DNA of 49,393 nt from Gemmatimonadota bacterium (GTDB lineage: Bacteria; Gemmatimonadota; Gemmatimonadetes; Longimicrobiales; Gaopeijiaceae). This document shows, piece after piece, positions 43,048 through 49,393 of this stretch (the first letter of the stretch is position 1; every line of letters starts with the position of its first letter). Where the stretch lies: contig JAURER010000021.1 in assembly GCA_030827315.1 (NCBI GenBank), positions 1-49,393 on the forward strand, written 5' to 3'. Made by a program: the position numbers and the translations under genes. The notes beneath the pieces are model-generated. The model searched no databases. It was not told the DNA's origin and saw nothing but the letters and a program-made list of their open reading frames with translations.

Positions 43048-44610
43048 GTGGGCTCACTGGCGAACATCCACCCCCTCGGACGCGTAGACGCGCGCCTCGC
43101 CCGGAGGCGCCGCGCCCGCCCGATCGCCCTGGTCAGGTTGACCGGGTTGGCGGGCATGATGGCGTTTTCGGGATGCGCGACCTTCGGTCTTTCCGGGGGT
43201 GGCGTCGACCGCGATGCCATCGACCGGGTCATCGACTCGCCCCCGATCGACCAGCTGCACGTGGGCGTATTCGCGGTGGACGCGTCCTCCGGCCGGGTCC
43301 TGTACCGACGCAACGAACACCGGAAGTTCGTGCCGGCGTCGAACCAGAAGATCCTGGTCACGGCCGCGGCACTCTCTCTGCTCGGTCCGGACCATCGATT
43401 CCGCACGGAGATCGTCGCGCACGGCCCCGTGCGGGGCTCCTACCTGGACGGCGACCTGGTACTGACCGCCTCCGGCGACCCTTCCATGTCGGCCCGCTAC
43501 TGGACGTCCGGGACGGCCGCGCTCGAAGCCCTCGCCGACAGCCTGCGCGGGTCGGGCCTCACGTACGTGGCGGGCTCGGCCGTCGTGGACGTCTCCGCGT
43601 GGGACTCCACCACGGTCGGACCGACGTGGGAGGTCGAGGACCTGCGCTACGGATACGGTGCGACCGGCGGCGCGTTCGCGATCGACGAAGGCGAAGTGCG
43701 GATCGTGGTGGCGGCGGGCCCCGAGGTGGACGCGCCTGCTGCCGTCGCATGGTCGCCCCTGGGTGAGCCCGACTTCGTGGAGTCACGGCTGCGGACGGCG
43801 CCGCCCGACAGCGGTACGCGTGTCGTCCCGCAGTATCTGCCCGAAACCAGGCGCCTGGTTCTGGAAGGTCGGGTCGAGCTCGGCACGACGGACACCCTCT
43901 CCTTCGCCGTCCGGGACCCCGTACGCCAGGCAGTCGGCGCGCTGGCCGCCGCGGTGGACCGGGCCGGAATCGAGGTGGAGGGGGGGTGGACCATCCGATG
44001 GACCCCGGAGAATCCGGCCGCCCCACCCTGCCCGGAGGTCGGGCTCGGCGGAGGCTGCGCACCACCGCGCACACTGGCGGCCATCGAATCTCCGCCTCTT
44101 TCCGAGCTGGTAGCCGGCATCCTGGAACCCAGCCAGAACTGGATGACGGAGCAGCTCGTGCGCTCGCTCGGCGCCCGCTTCGGCACGGAAGGCAGCTGGC
44201 GCGAGGGCGTGGGCGTGGTTCGTGCCTACCTCGTGAACGAGGTGGGCGTAGACTCTCTCGACATCGCGTCGCGGGACGGCTCGGGTCTCTCCGCCTATAA
44301 CCTGGTCACACCGCGTGCGATCGTCGGCATCCTCCGCGAGATGCACCTCGGTCCGCACGGCGCACGTTATCGCTCGGCCATGGCGGAGCCCGGCGAGGAG
44401 AACTCCACGCTGGAGCGCCGACTGGAAGGACTCGAGGGCCGGGTCTTCGCCAAGACAGGGTCGATCAGCAACGTGAACTCCCTGTCGGGATATCTCGTAA
44501 GGGACAACGGTCAGGAGGTGATCTTCTCCATCCTGACCAACGCGTCCGGGCTTCCGGCGTCGCAGGTTCGTCAGGCAATCGACGAGATCGTGCGCGGCCT
44601 CGCCCGCTGA
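43048..44610 (+). CDS. dacB: D-alanyl-D-alanine carboxypeptidase/endopeptidase (PBP4 family)
   Basis: A 520-residue serine peptidase that trims or cuts peptidoglycan peptides in the periplasm. The arginine-rich N terminus leads to MMAFSGC; Cys43 may be a lipid anchor, unlike the soluble E. coli enzyme. The catalytic SxxK is PASNQKIL. The second motif is in DGSGLSAYN, and the third is AKTGSISNVNS with KTG. The large inserted domain between the first two motifs is present (from VDVSAWDST to about PQYLPETRRLVLEGRVE). The GTG at 43048 is the only start that leaves the full signal; an internal ATG near the lipobox would remove it. The gene is followed closely by the M28 peptidase, suggesting a cell-envelope cluster. 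Confidence 0.9.
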   Translation: MGSLANIHPLGRVDARLARRRRARPIALVRLTGLAGMMAFSGCATFGLSGGGVDRDAIDRVIDSPPIDQLHVGVFAVDASSGRVLYRRNEHRKFVPASNQKILVTAAALSLLGPDHRFRTEIVAHGPVRGSYLDGDLVLTASGDPSMSARYWTSGTAALEALADSLRGSGLTYVAGSAVVDVSAWDSTTVGPTWEVEDLRYGYGATGGAFAIDEGEVRIVVAAGPEVDAPAAVAWSPLGEPDFVESRLRTAPPDSGTRVVPQYLPETRRLVLEGRVELGTTDTLSFAVRDPVRQAVGALAAAVDRAGIEVEGGWTIRWTPENPAAPPCPEVGLGGGCAPPRTLAAIESPPLSELVAGILEPSQNWMTEQLVRSLGARFGTEGSWREGVGVVRAYLVNEVGVDSLDIASRDGSGLSAYNLVTPRAIVGILREMHLGPHGARYRSAMAEPGEENSTLERRLEGLEGRVFAKTGSISNVNSLSGYLVRDNGQEVIFSILTNASGLPASQVRQAIDEIVRGLAR

Positions 44611-44643
44611 GCGCGCGACACCGCAACGGGATCCGCCCCAGAC

Positions 44644-47490
44644 ATGAGCAAATTCGACTTCCCCGAACTCCCGTCCGACGACGAGCTCGGCATCACGGAC
44701 GAAGACCGCGAGCAGTACGCGAAGGACTTCCCCGACGACGGCCCGGAGCTGTCGGACGCCGAGATGGAGGCACTGCTCGGAGCGTCTCCTGCCGCCCGAG
44801 AGAAACCAGCGGACGCCAAGGCGGAAAAGAAGGCCGCGAAGGGCGAGGCGAAGGCCGCCAGGGAGCAGTCGCGCGCGGACGCCGCTGCCGCGAAGCAGGC
44901 GCACAAAGATGAGCGGGCGGCCGCGAAGCGCGCGCGTGTGGAGGCTGCCGCCGGGGACGCGCCGGCGCCCCGCTGGCGTGGCCCGGTGACACTCGTCGCC
45001 CTCGTTCTCTTCGCTCTCTTTTCGAGCTCACGGACCGGTCAGCCCCGCCCCGTCCCGGCCAACGCCCCCGACTCGGCCTTCTCGTCCGCCCGCGCGATGG
45101 CGACCCTCGTGGAGGTGGCGCGCGCGCCGCACCCCACGGGCTCGCCCGAGCACGCCCGCGTGCGCGGGCTGTTGATCGAACGGCTGCGCGATCTAGGTCT
45201 CGAACCCGAGGTACAGACGACCACCAGCCTGGTCTCGTCCGAAACCCAGGCCCGCTCCGCTACCGTTCGAAACATCGTGGCGCGGATTCCCGGAACCTCG
45301 CCGACCGGTACGGTCCTGATCACCGCGCACTACGACAGCCGCGAGATCGCCGTCGGCGCCGCGGACGACGGCGCCGGCATCGTAGTGATCCTCGAGGCGC
45401 TACGGGCGCTGCGCTCGGGCCCGCCCCTGGCCAACGACGTCGTCGTACTGATGACCGACGCTGAGGAACTCGGACTCCTCGGAGCCCGCGCTTTCGTCGA
45501 CGAGCACCCCTGGATGGCCGACGTGGACGTCGTGCTTTCGTTCGAGATGCGAGGGGGCGGCGGCCCTTCGATCATGTTCGAAACCAACGACCGCAACGGG
45601 TGGATCGCACAGGCGCTTGCCGCGTTCGACCCGGCACCCTTCGCCACCTCGCTCGCGTTCGAGATCTACCGGCGCATGCCGAACGACACGGACTTCACAC
45701 CCTTCCGCGAAGCCGGCGTCCAGGGGCTGAACTTCGCTGCAATCGACAACGCGCACGTCTATCACCAGTCGTACGACCGGCCGGAGAACGTCTCCGAGGC
45801 CACGATCCAGCATCACGGCCTGCGCGCGGTCGCAGGACTCCGCTGGCTCGGCCAGGCCGACCTTTCGGACGTGAACGCATCGAACCGCGCGTACTTCTCG
45901 GTGCCGGGCCTGGGTCTGTTCACGTATCCATCCGGCGGGGTGCACGCCATCTCCGGACTCCTCGCGGCCCTCTTCGGACTCCTGCTGCTGGTGAGCGTGC
46001 GGCGCGGGGCACGACCGGCTGCGACCACGTCATCGGCCCTTCTGTCCGCGGTGCTGCTCGGAGTGGCCTACTTCGGCGGCTCCACCCTGGTCGCACGGCT
46101 GAGCCCGCTCCATCCGGAACTCGGAAGCCTGCACGGCTCCGCGTTCCACTCGGAAGGGTTGTACGTCCTGGCTCTGGCGCTCGGCTCGATGTCCCTGGTG
46201 ACGTTCGCGTCGTGGATCGCGCGCCGCTGGATCACGCGGGACGAGCTCTTCGGCGGAGCCCTCGCGATTCCGGTCGTCGCCGCGATCGCGCTCGGTATCG
46301 CCGCGCCCCTCGGTGCCCAGCACCTCCAGTGGCCCGCCATCTTCGCGGTGACGGGAGCGCTCGTCGCGTCCCTGCTCCGGGGCCGGGCCACCGGACCCGT
46401 GGGCTGGCTCGTCGGCCTCGCCGTCGCGATCCCGACCTTCCTCCTCCTCCAGCCCATCGTGGAACTGCTCTGGCTGGCCATGACCCTGCGGCTCGCAGGC
46501 GGCCTGGCCGTGCTGCTCACCCTCGGGCTTCTGCTCTGTCTTCCCGGACTGGAGGGCCTTCGCGCCCCCAACGGCTGGTGGGCACCGCTGGCCGCTGCCG
46601 CTGCCGCAGCCGCCGCGATCGGCGTCGGACTCCTCGGCGCCACCCCGAGCGCGGAGCGTCCGCTTCCCACGACCCTCGTCTACGTCTACGAGCACGGAAG
46701 CGGCCAGGCGCTGTGGGCCACGAGTCCGGCCGCGACCGACTCCGCGTCGAGCCGGACCGCCACGGACTGGGCGGAAGCCCGCGCCGGGGGCGCCTTCGAC
46801 GAGACGCGCGACCTCTCCGGCTTCGGTCTGGCCTTCGACCGCAAGTTCACGGGCGGGGGTGACCCCCGGGCCGTCCCGGTCCGGCGCGCCCCAGTGGTCG
46901 AAGCGCGTCCGCCCCGGGTCGACGTACTGCGGGACACGGTCGAAGCGGGGGTGCGGTCGGTGACCCTCGGTGTACGGTCGGAGATCGGATCGGAGATGCT
47001 GGGATTCGAACTGTCCGGCAACACGAGGCTCCTCGCCCTCAACGGACGAGCGCTGCCGACAGGAGTGCGCGGCGCGGACCACTGGGGGGTGCCCGAGGAC
47101 GTGGTCATGCTGGAACTGGCCATGCCGGCGACGGAATCCATCGGCGTCACCGTCATCGAGCACCTTCTCAGACCCGAGGAGTTGCTGGGCGAAGAGCCGT
47201 TCACTCGGCCCGCGAACCTGGCGCCGGACATCACGCGAAGGAGCGACCGGGCGGTGTTCCGCTTCTCCGTCGCCGCGTTCGCCGACCCGCGCCACGCGTT
47301 CATCCAGACGGGTGGCATCCCTGCCGCCGTCCCGGAGCCCGCTCCCTCCGACACCCTCGGCATCCGGCTCCCCGGGGACACCGGAACGGCCATGCCCAGC
47401 TCGAATACCGTGCCGGCGCCGGTGAACACGGGTTCGGTACCGCGCGACACGACGTCCGCGGTGGTGGCCGTCGAAGGGCCGCGCACGTGA
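44644..47490 (+). CDS. Membrane M28 peptidase with C-terminal multi-span and external domains
   Basis: A 948-residue membrane protein. Residues 1-118 are acidic and then Ala/Lys/Glu-rich (KAEKKAAKGEAKAAREQ), presumably cytoplasmic and partly helical. One span (VTLVALVLFALFSS) leads to an M28 zinc aminopeptidase domain: His229 and Asp231 in TAHYDS, Asp241/Asp242 in AADDGAG, catalytic Glu274 and metal Glu275 in DAEELG, and His374 in HVYHQSYDR. About eight further spans follow, then an extracytoplasmic beta-rich end. The architecture matches eukaryotic ERMP1/Fxna and yeast Pff1-type M28 proteins more than secreted bacterial M28 enzymes. The ATG at 44644 is well placed, 33 bases after the dacB stop. 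Its GTGA overlap with the next gene suggests coupling. Confidence 0.88.
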   Translation: MSKFDFPELPSDDELGITDEDREQYAKDFPDDGPELSDAEMEALLGASPAAREKPADAKAEKKAAKGEAKAAREQSRADAAAAKQAHKDERAAAKRARVEAAAGDAPAPRWRGPVTLVALVLFALFSSSRTGQPRPVPANAPDSAFSSARAMATLVEVARAPHPTGSPEHARVRGLLIERLRDLGLEPEVQTTTSLVSSETQARSATVRNIVARIPGTSPTGTVLITAHYDSREIAVGAADDGAGIVVILEALRALRSGPPLANDVVVLMTDAEELGLLGARAFVDEHPWMADVDVVLSFEMRGGGGPSIMFETNDRNGWIAQALAAFDPAPFATSLAFEIYRRMPNDTDFTPFREAGVQGLNFAAIDNAHVYHQSYDRPENVSEATIQHHGLRAVAGLRWLGQADLSDVNASNRAYFSVPGLGLFTYPSGGVHAISGLLAALFGLLLLVSVRRGARPAATTSSALLSAVLLGVAYFGGSTLVARLSPLHPELGSLHGSAFHSEGLYVLALALGSMSLVTFASWIARRWITRDELFGGALAIPVVAAIALGIAAPLGAQHLQWPAIFAVTGALVASLLRGRATGPVGWLVGLAVAIPTFLLLQPIVELLWLAMTLRLAGGLAVLLTLGLLLCLPGLEGLRAPNGWWAPLAAAAAAAAAIGVGLLGATPSAERPLPTTLVYVYEHGSGQALWATSPAATDSASSRTATDWAEARAGGAFDETRDLSGFGLAFDRKFTGGGDPRAVPVRRAPVVEARPPRVDVLRDTVEAGVRSVTLGVRSEIGSEMLGFELSGNTRLLALNGRALPTGVRGADHWGVPEDVVMLELAMPATESIGVTVIEHLLRPEELLGEEPFTRPANLAPDITRRSDRAVFRFSVAAFADPRHAFIQTGGIPAAVPEPAPSDTLGIRLPGDTGTAMPSSNTVPAPVNTGSVPRDTTSAVVAVEGPRT

Positions 47491-48509
47491 GGCGGCCAAC
47501 CGTCACCGCGCCGCCCGGTATTGCGGCCCTCCTGCTCGTGCTCGGCGCATGTGCCCCCGACGCGGGACCCTCGCTCCGATTCGACCCTCCCGGCTGGTCC
47601 GGGGCCTGGTACAAGGGCAACACCCACGCCCACACGACCGAAAGTGACGGCGACTCCTCTCCGGAGTACGTCGCTCGCTGGTACAGGGATCACGGGTACG
47701 ACTTCCTCGTCCTCTCGGACCACAACGTCTTCACGGATCCTGAGACGCTCGCGCACCTCGTCGACTCCACCTTTCTTCTCGTCCCGGGCGAGGAGGTCAC
47801 GTCGACCTTCGAGGACGCCTCGGTCCATGTGAACGGGCTGAACCTTCCCCACGTCGTGGAGGCGCGCACGGCGGAGTCGCTCGTCGCGACCATCCAGGCC
47901 AACGTGGACGCGATCCGCGAAGTGGAAGGAGTGCCGCACATCAACCACCCGAACTTCCGGTGGTCGTTCGGCATCGAGGAGCTGCGTCAGATCGAGAACG
48001 ACCGCCTCCTCGAGATCTGGAACGGGCACCCCACCGTGCACAATGAGGGGGGCAGCGGGACGCCCTCCCTGGAGGAGGTCTGGGACCTCCTGCTCACGGG
48101 CGGGAAGCTCATCTGGGGTATCGCCGTGGACGACGCGCACCACTTCCAGGGGGAGTTCCACGCCGATCGCGCCAACCCCGGCCGCGGCTGGGTCTCGGTG
48201 CGCGCCGACGCGCTGGAGGCGAGCGCGCTCATGGAGGCGCTGGAGGCCGGTCACTTCTACGCGAGCACCGGTGTGGAGCTCGACGACATCGTCGTCGTCG
48301 GCGACACCCTGACCGTGCATATCCGGCATGACCGCGACTTCGCGTACCGGACAACCTTCATCGGTTCGAACGGCGTCGTGCTCGACGAGACGGAGGCGAA
48401 CCCCGCGGTGTTCGTCCTCGACGCGGCCACGGGGTACGTGCGCGCCCGCGTGACCAACTCGCGCGGCGACGTCGCATGGACGCAGCCCATCTTTGTCACG
48501 GGCCGTTAG
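47487..48509 (+). CDS. PHP-type metallohydrolase lipoprotein (CehA/McbA-like)
   Basis: A 340-residue exported protein. The signal ends in the lipobox LVLGAC, so Cys22 is the likely anchor. WYKGNTHAHTTESDGDSSPEYVARWYRDHGYDFLVLSDHN carries the first PHP metal motifs (HAH, and Asp in SDHN); VPGEEVTS, INHPNFRWSFG and VDDAHHF give later metal ligands. The CehA/McbA branch of PHP proteins includes carbaryl-type carbamate hydrolases and uncharacterised phosphoesterases. The C-terminal part is a small beta domain. The GTG start at 47487 overlaps the M28 stop as GTGA. The substrate is unknown. Confidence 0.85.
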   Translation: MRRPTVTAPPGIAALLLVLGACAPDAGPSLRFDPPGWSGAWYKGNTHAHTTESDGDSSPEYVARWYRDHGYDFLVLSDHNVFTDPETLAHLVDSTFLLVPGEEVTSTFEDASVHVNGLNLPHVVEARTAESLVATIQANVDAIREVEGVPHINHPNFRWSFGIEELRQIENDRLLEIWNGHPTVHNEGGSGTPSLEEVWDLLLTGGKLIWGIAVDDAHHFQGEFHADRANPGRGWVSVRADALEASALMEALEAGHFYASTGVELDDIVVVGDTLTVHIRHDRDFAYRTTFIGSNGVVLDETEANPAVFVLDAATGYVRARVTNSRGDVAWTQPIFVTGR

Positions 48510-48519
48510 CTCCTATAAT
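48493..48519 (+). promoter_or_regulatory. Promoter with perfect TATAAT for the terminal lipoprotein gene
   Basis: TTGTCA at 48493-48498 is followed after 15 bases by the exact consensus TATAAT (48514-48519), flanked by two copies of TAGCTCC. The spacer is shorter than the usual 17. The -35 element lies in the end of the preceding gene. The roughly 110-base leader (48520-48632) contains a six-pair GCGGAT/ATCCGC hairpin. Confidence 0.55.
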
Positions 48520-48635
48520 TTAGCTCCCGCAATACGGATGAATCAGTGCGGATCCGGCGCATCCGCTTTAACGGACCGGCCGGATCGCGCATCGAACTCT
48601 CTGCAAATGACCTTTTCCGTCCGAGAGGGACGATG

Positions 48636-49393
48636 ATGACGACGACGCGTAGCAGACGATTCGCAGCCGCCGCCTCGACGGCGCTCGTCGCCGCGGCCAT
48701 GGCCGCGTGCGATCAGACCACCGGCATCGAGAGCCTCGACGAGGCCATGACGATTGACGCTGCGGTCCTCGCCGCCGACGCGACCCTCGAGGAGGTCACC
48801 CTCTTCCGGCAGCCGCTCGACTTCGCAGGCTTCATTCCCGGCTATGCACCGCCCACCCGCGTGCGCCCGGGCGCGCCGGGAGGGCCCGGCGCGTTCCAGG
48901 GCGATTTCGCCGGGGTGCGCTCCGTGACGTTCTACGACGTCAACGGCATCGAGCAGGAAGCCTATGACGCCCTCGAAACGGCCTCCGTCGCGATCATGCA
49001 TGAAGTGGAGGGGACGATCGTACGCGACCTCTTCACGGCCCAGGTGTTTCGGGCCCGCGAACTCACCGTCACCGGTCTCGCGGGCGAAGAGACCCATCGG
49101 ACCTGGAACGGCTCCGGTTCGAGCCGCATGGCACGCAGTGGTGTGACCGAAGACGGATCGGAGCGCTCGCACAGCGCCGAGGAATCGTTCACGCTCACCG
49201 ACGTCGTCGTGCCGATCCCGGGGACCGACCCGCGCTGGCCGCTTTCGGGGACGATGACGCGGCAGATCGTCATGACCCGTACGTCGCCCGAGGGCACGAT
49301 GACGCGCGAGTTCGAGATCGTGATCACCTTCGACGGGTCGTCCATCGCCAGCGCACGGATCAATGGTCGGCTGGTGCAGATCGACCTCGCCGC
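48636..49393 (+). CDS. Uncharacterised lipoprotein, C terminus outside the window (partial)
   Basis: The frame is open from the ATG at 48636 to the end of the window (252 codons and two bases). The signal ends MAAC, so Cys25 should be lipidated. The mature part opens DQTTGIESLDEAM and is mostly beta: GVRSVTFYDVNG, VMTRTSPEGTMTREFEIVITFDG. It is rich in Thr, Val and Gly, with no Cys or catalytic motif that I can name. AGAGGG lies five bases upstream of the second of two adjacent ATGs (the first, at 48633, would be very close to it). I do not recognise a family. It resembles other uncharacterised lipoproteins of environmental Gram-negatives. Confidence 0.75.
   Translation, partial: MTTTRSRRFAAAASTALVAAAMAACDQTTGIESLDEAMTIDAAVLAADATLEEVTLFRQPLDFAGFIPGYAPPTRVRPGAPGGPGAFQGDFAGVRSVTFYDVNGIEQEAYDALETASVAIMHEVEGTIVRDLFTAQVFRARELTVTGLAGEETHRTWNGSGSSRMARSGVTEDGSERSHSAEESFTLTDVVVPIPGTDPRWPLSGTMTRQIVMTRTSPEGTMTREFEIVITFDGSSIASARINGRLVQIDLA

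Overview
The window is about 49 kb of very GC-rich bacterial chromosome. It is densely coded, with no gap above about 270 bases, and carries no insertion sequence, CRISPR array, phage gene or plasmid gene that I can see. The mix of genes suggests a free-living, organotrophic, Gram-negative member of the Gemmatimonadota: a DUF5916 surface protein, a TonB-dependent receptor, an OmpA-like lipoprotein, many secreted hydrolases (PIG-L, M42, M28, amidohydrolase, PHP), DUF2911 and SSS/SNF sodium symporters. This assignment is inference from gene content; no rRNA or other decisive marker lies here. GTG starts are common, and GTGA stop/start overlaps couple several gene pairs.

Layout. 1-3972: tail of a class V aminotransferase, a DUF2911 lipoprotein, a cyclic-nucleotide-binding-domain protein and a divergent DUF5916 outer-membrane protein. 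4015-8838: release factor 3, a phosphofructokinase, a 41-residue membrane peptide and an SSS sodium:solute symporter. 8872-17337 (minus strand): a basic-membrane-protein (BMP) type ABC importer, probably for nucleosides (binding protein, double ATPase, two permeases, all overlapping), then a secreted PIG-L deacetylase and an orphan solute-binding lipoprotein. 17486-26488: an SNF symporter, a swivel-first fused aconitase, DoxX and DUF4440 proteins, an M42 peptidase, arginine decarboxylase and an OmpA-like lipoprotein. 26753-30259: a haloalkane-dehalogenase-like hydrolase with Glu at the nucleophile position, translationally coupled to a CrcB fluoride channel and followed by a TonB-dependent receptor. 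30388-30582: tRNA-Val(CAC) and tRNA-Glu(CTC) on the minus strand, with a good sigma-70-like promoter. 30758-34756: a pterin dehydratase homologue with a degraded active-site motif, then a minus-strand unit of plant-type FabI, class III aminotransferase, lipase and HAD phosphatase. 34930-38811: PolX and LigA, a compact DNA-repair pair. 38945-49393: amidohydrolase, methyltransferase, a remnant of a beta-propeller gene, a class V PLP enzyme, PBP4, a membrane M28 peptidase, a PHP-type lipoprotein and a partial lipoprotein behind a TATAAT promoter.

The strongest lead is the dehalogenase-CrcB pair. A hydrolase of the carbon-halogen-cleaving family is made from the same message as a fluoride exporter, and its catalytic Asp is replaced by Glu. 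Other points of interest are the domain order of the aconitase, the plant-type FabI, the Gly/Lys cofactor signature of the phosphofructokinase, and the LigA-PolX operon.
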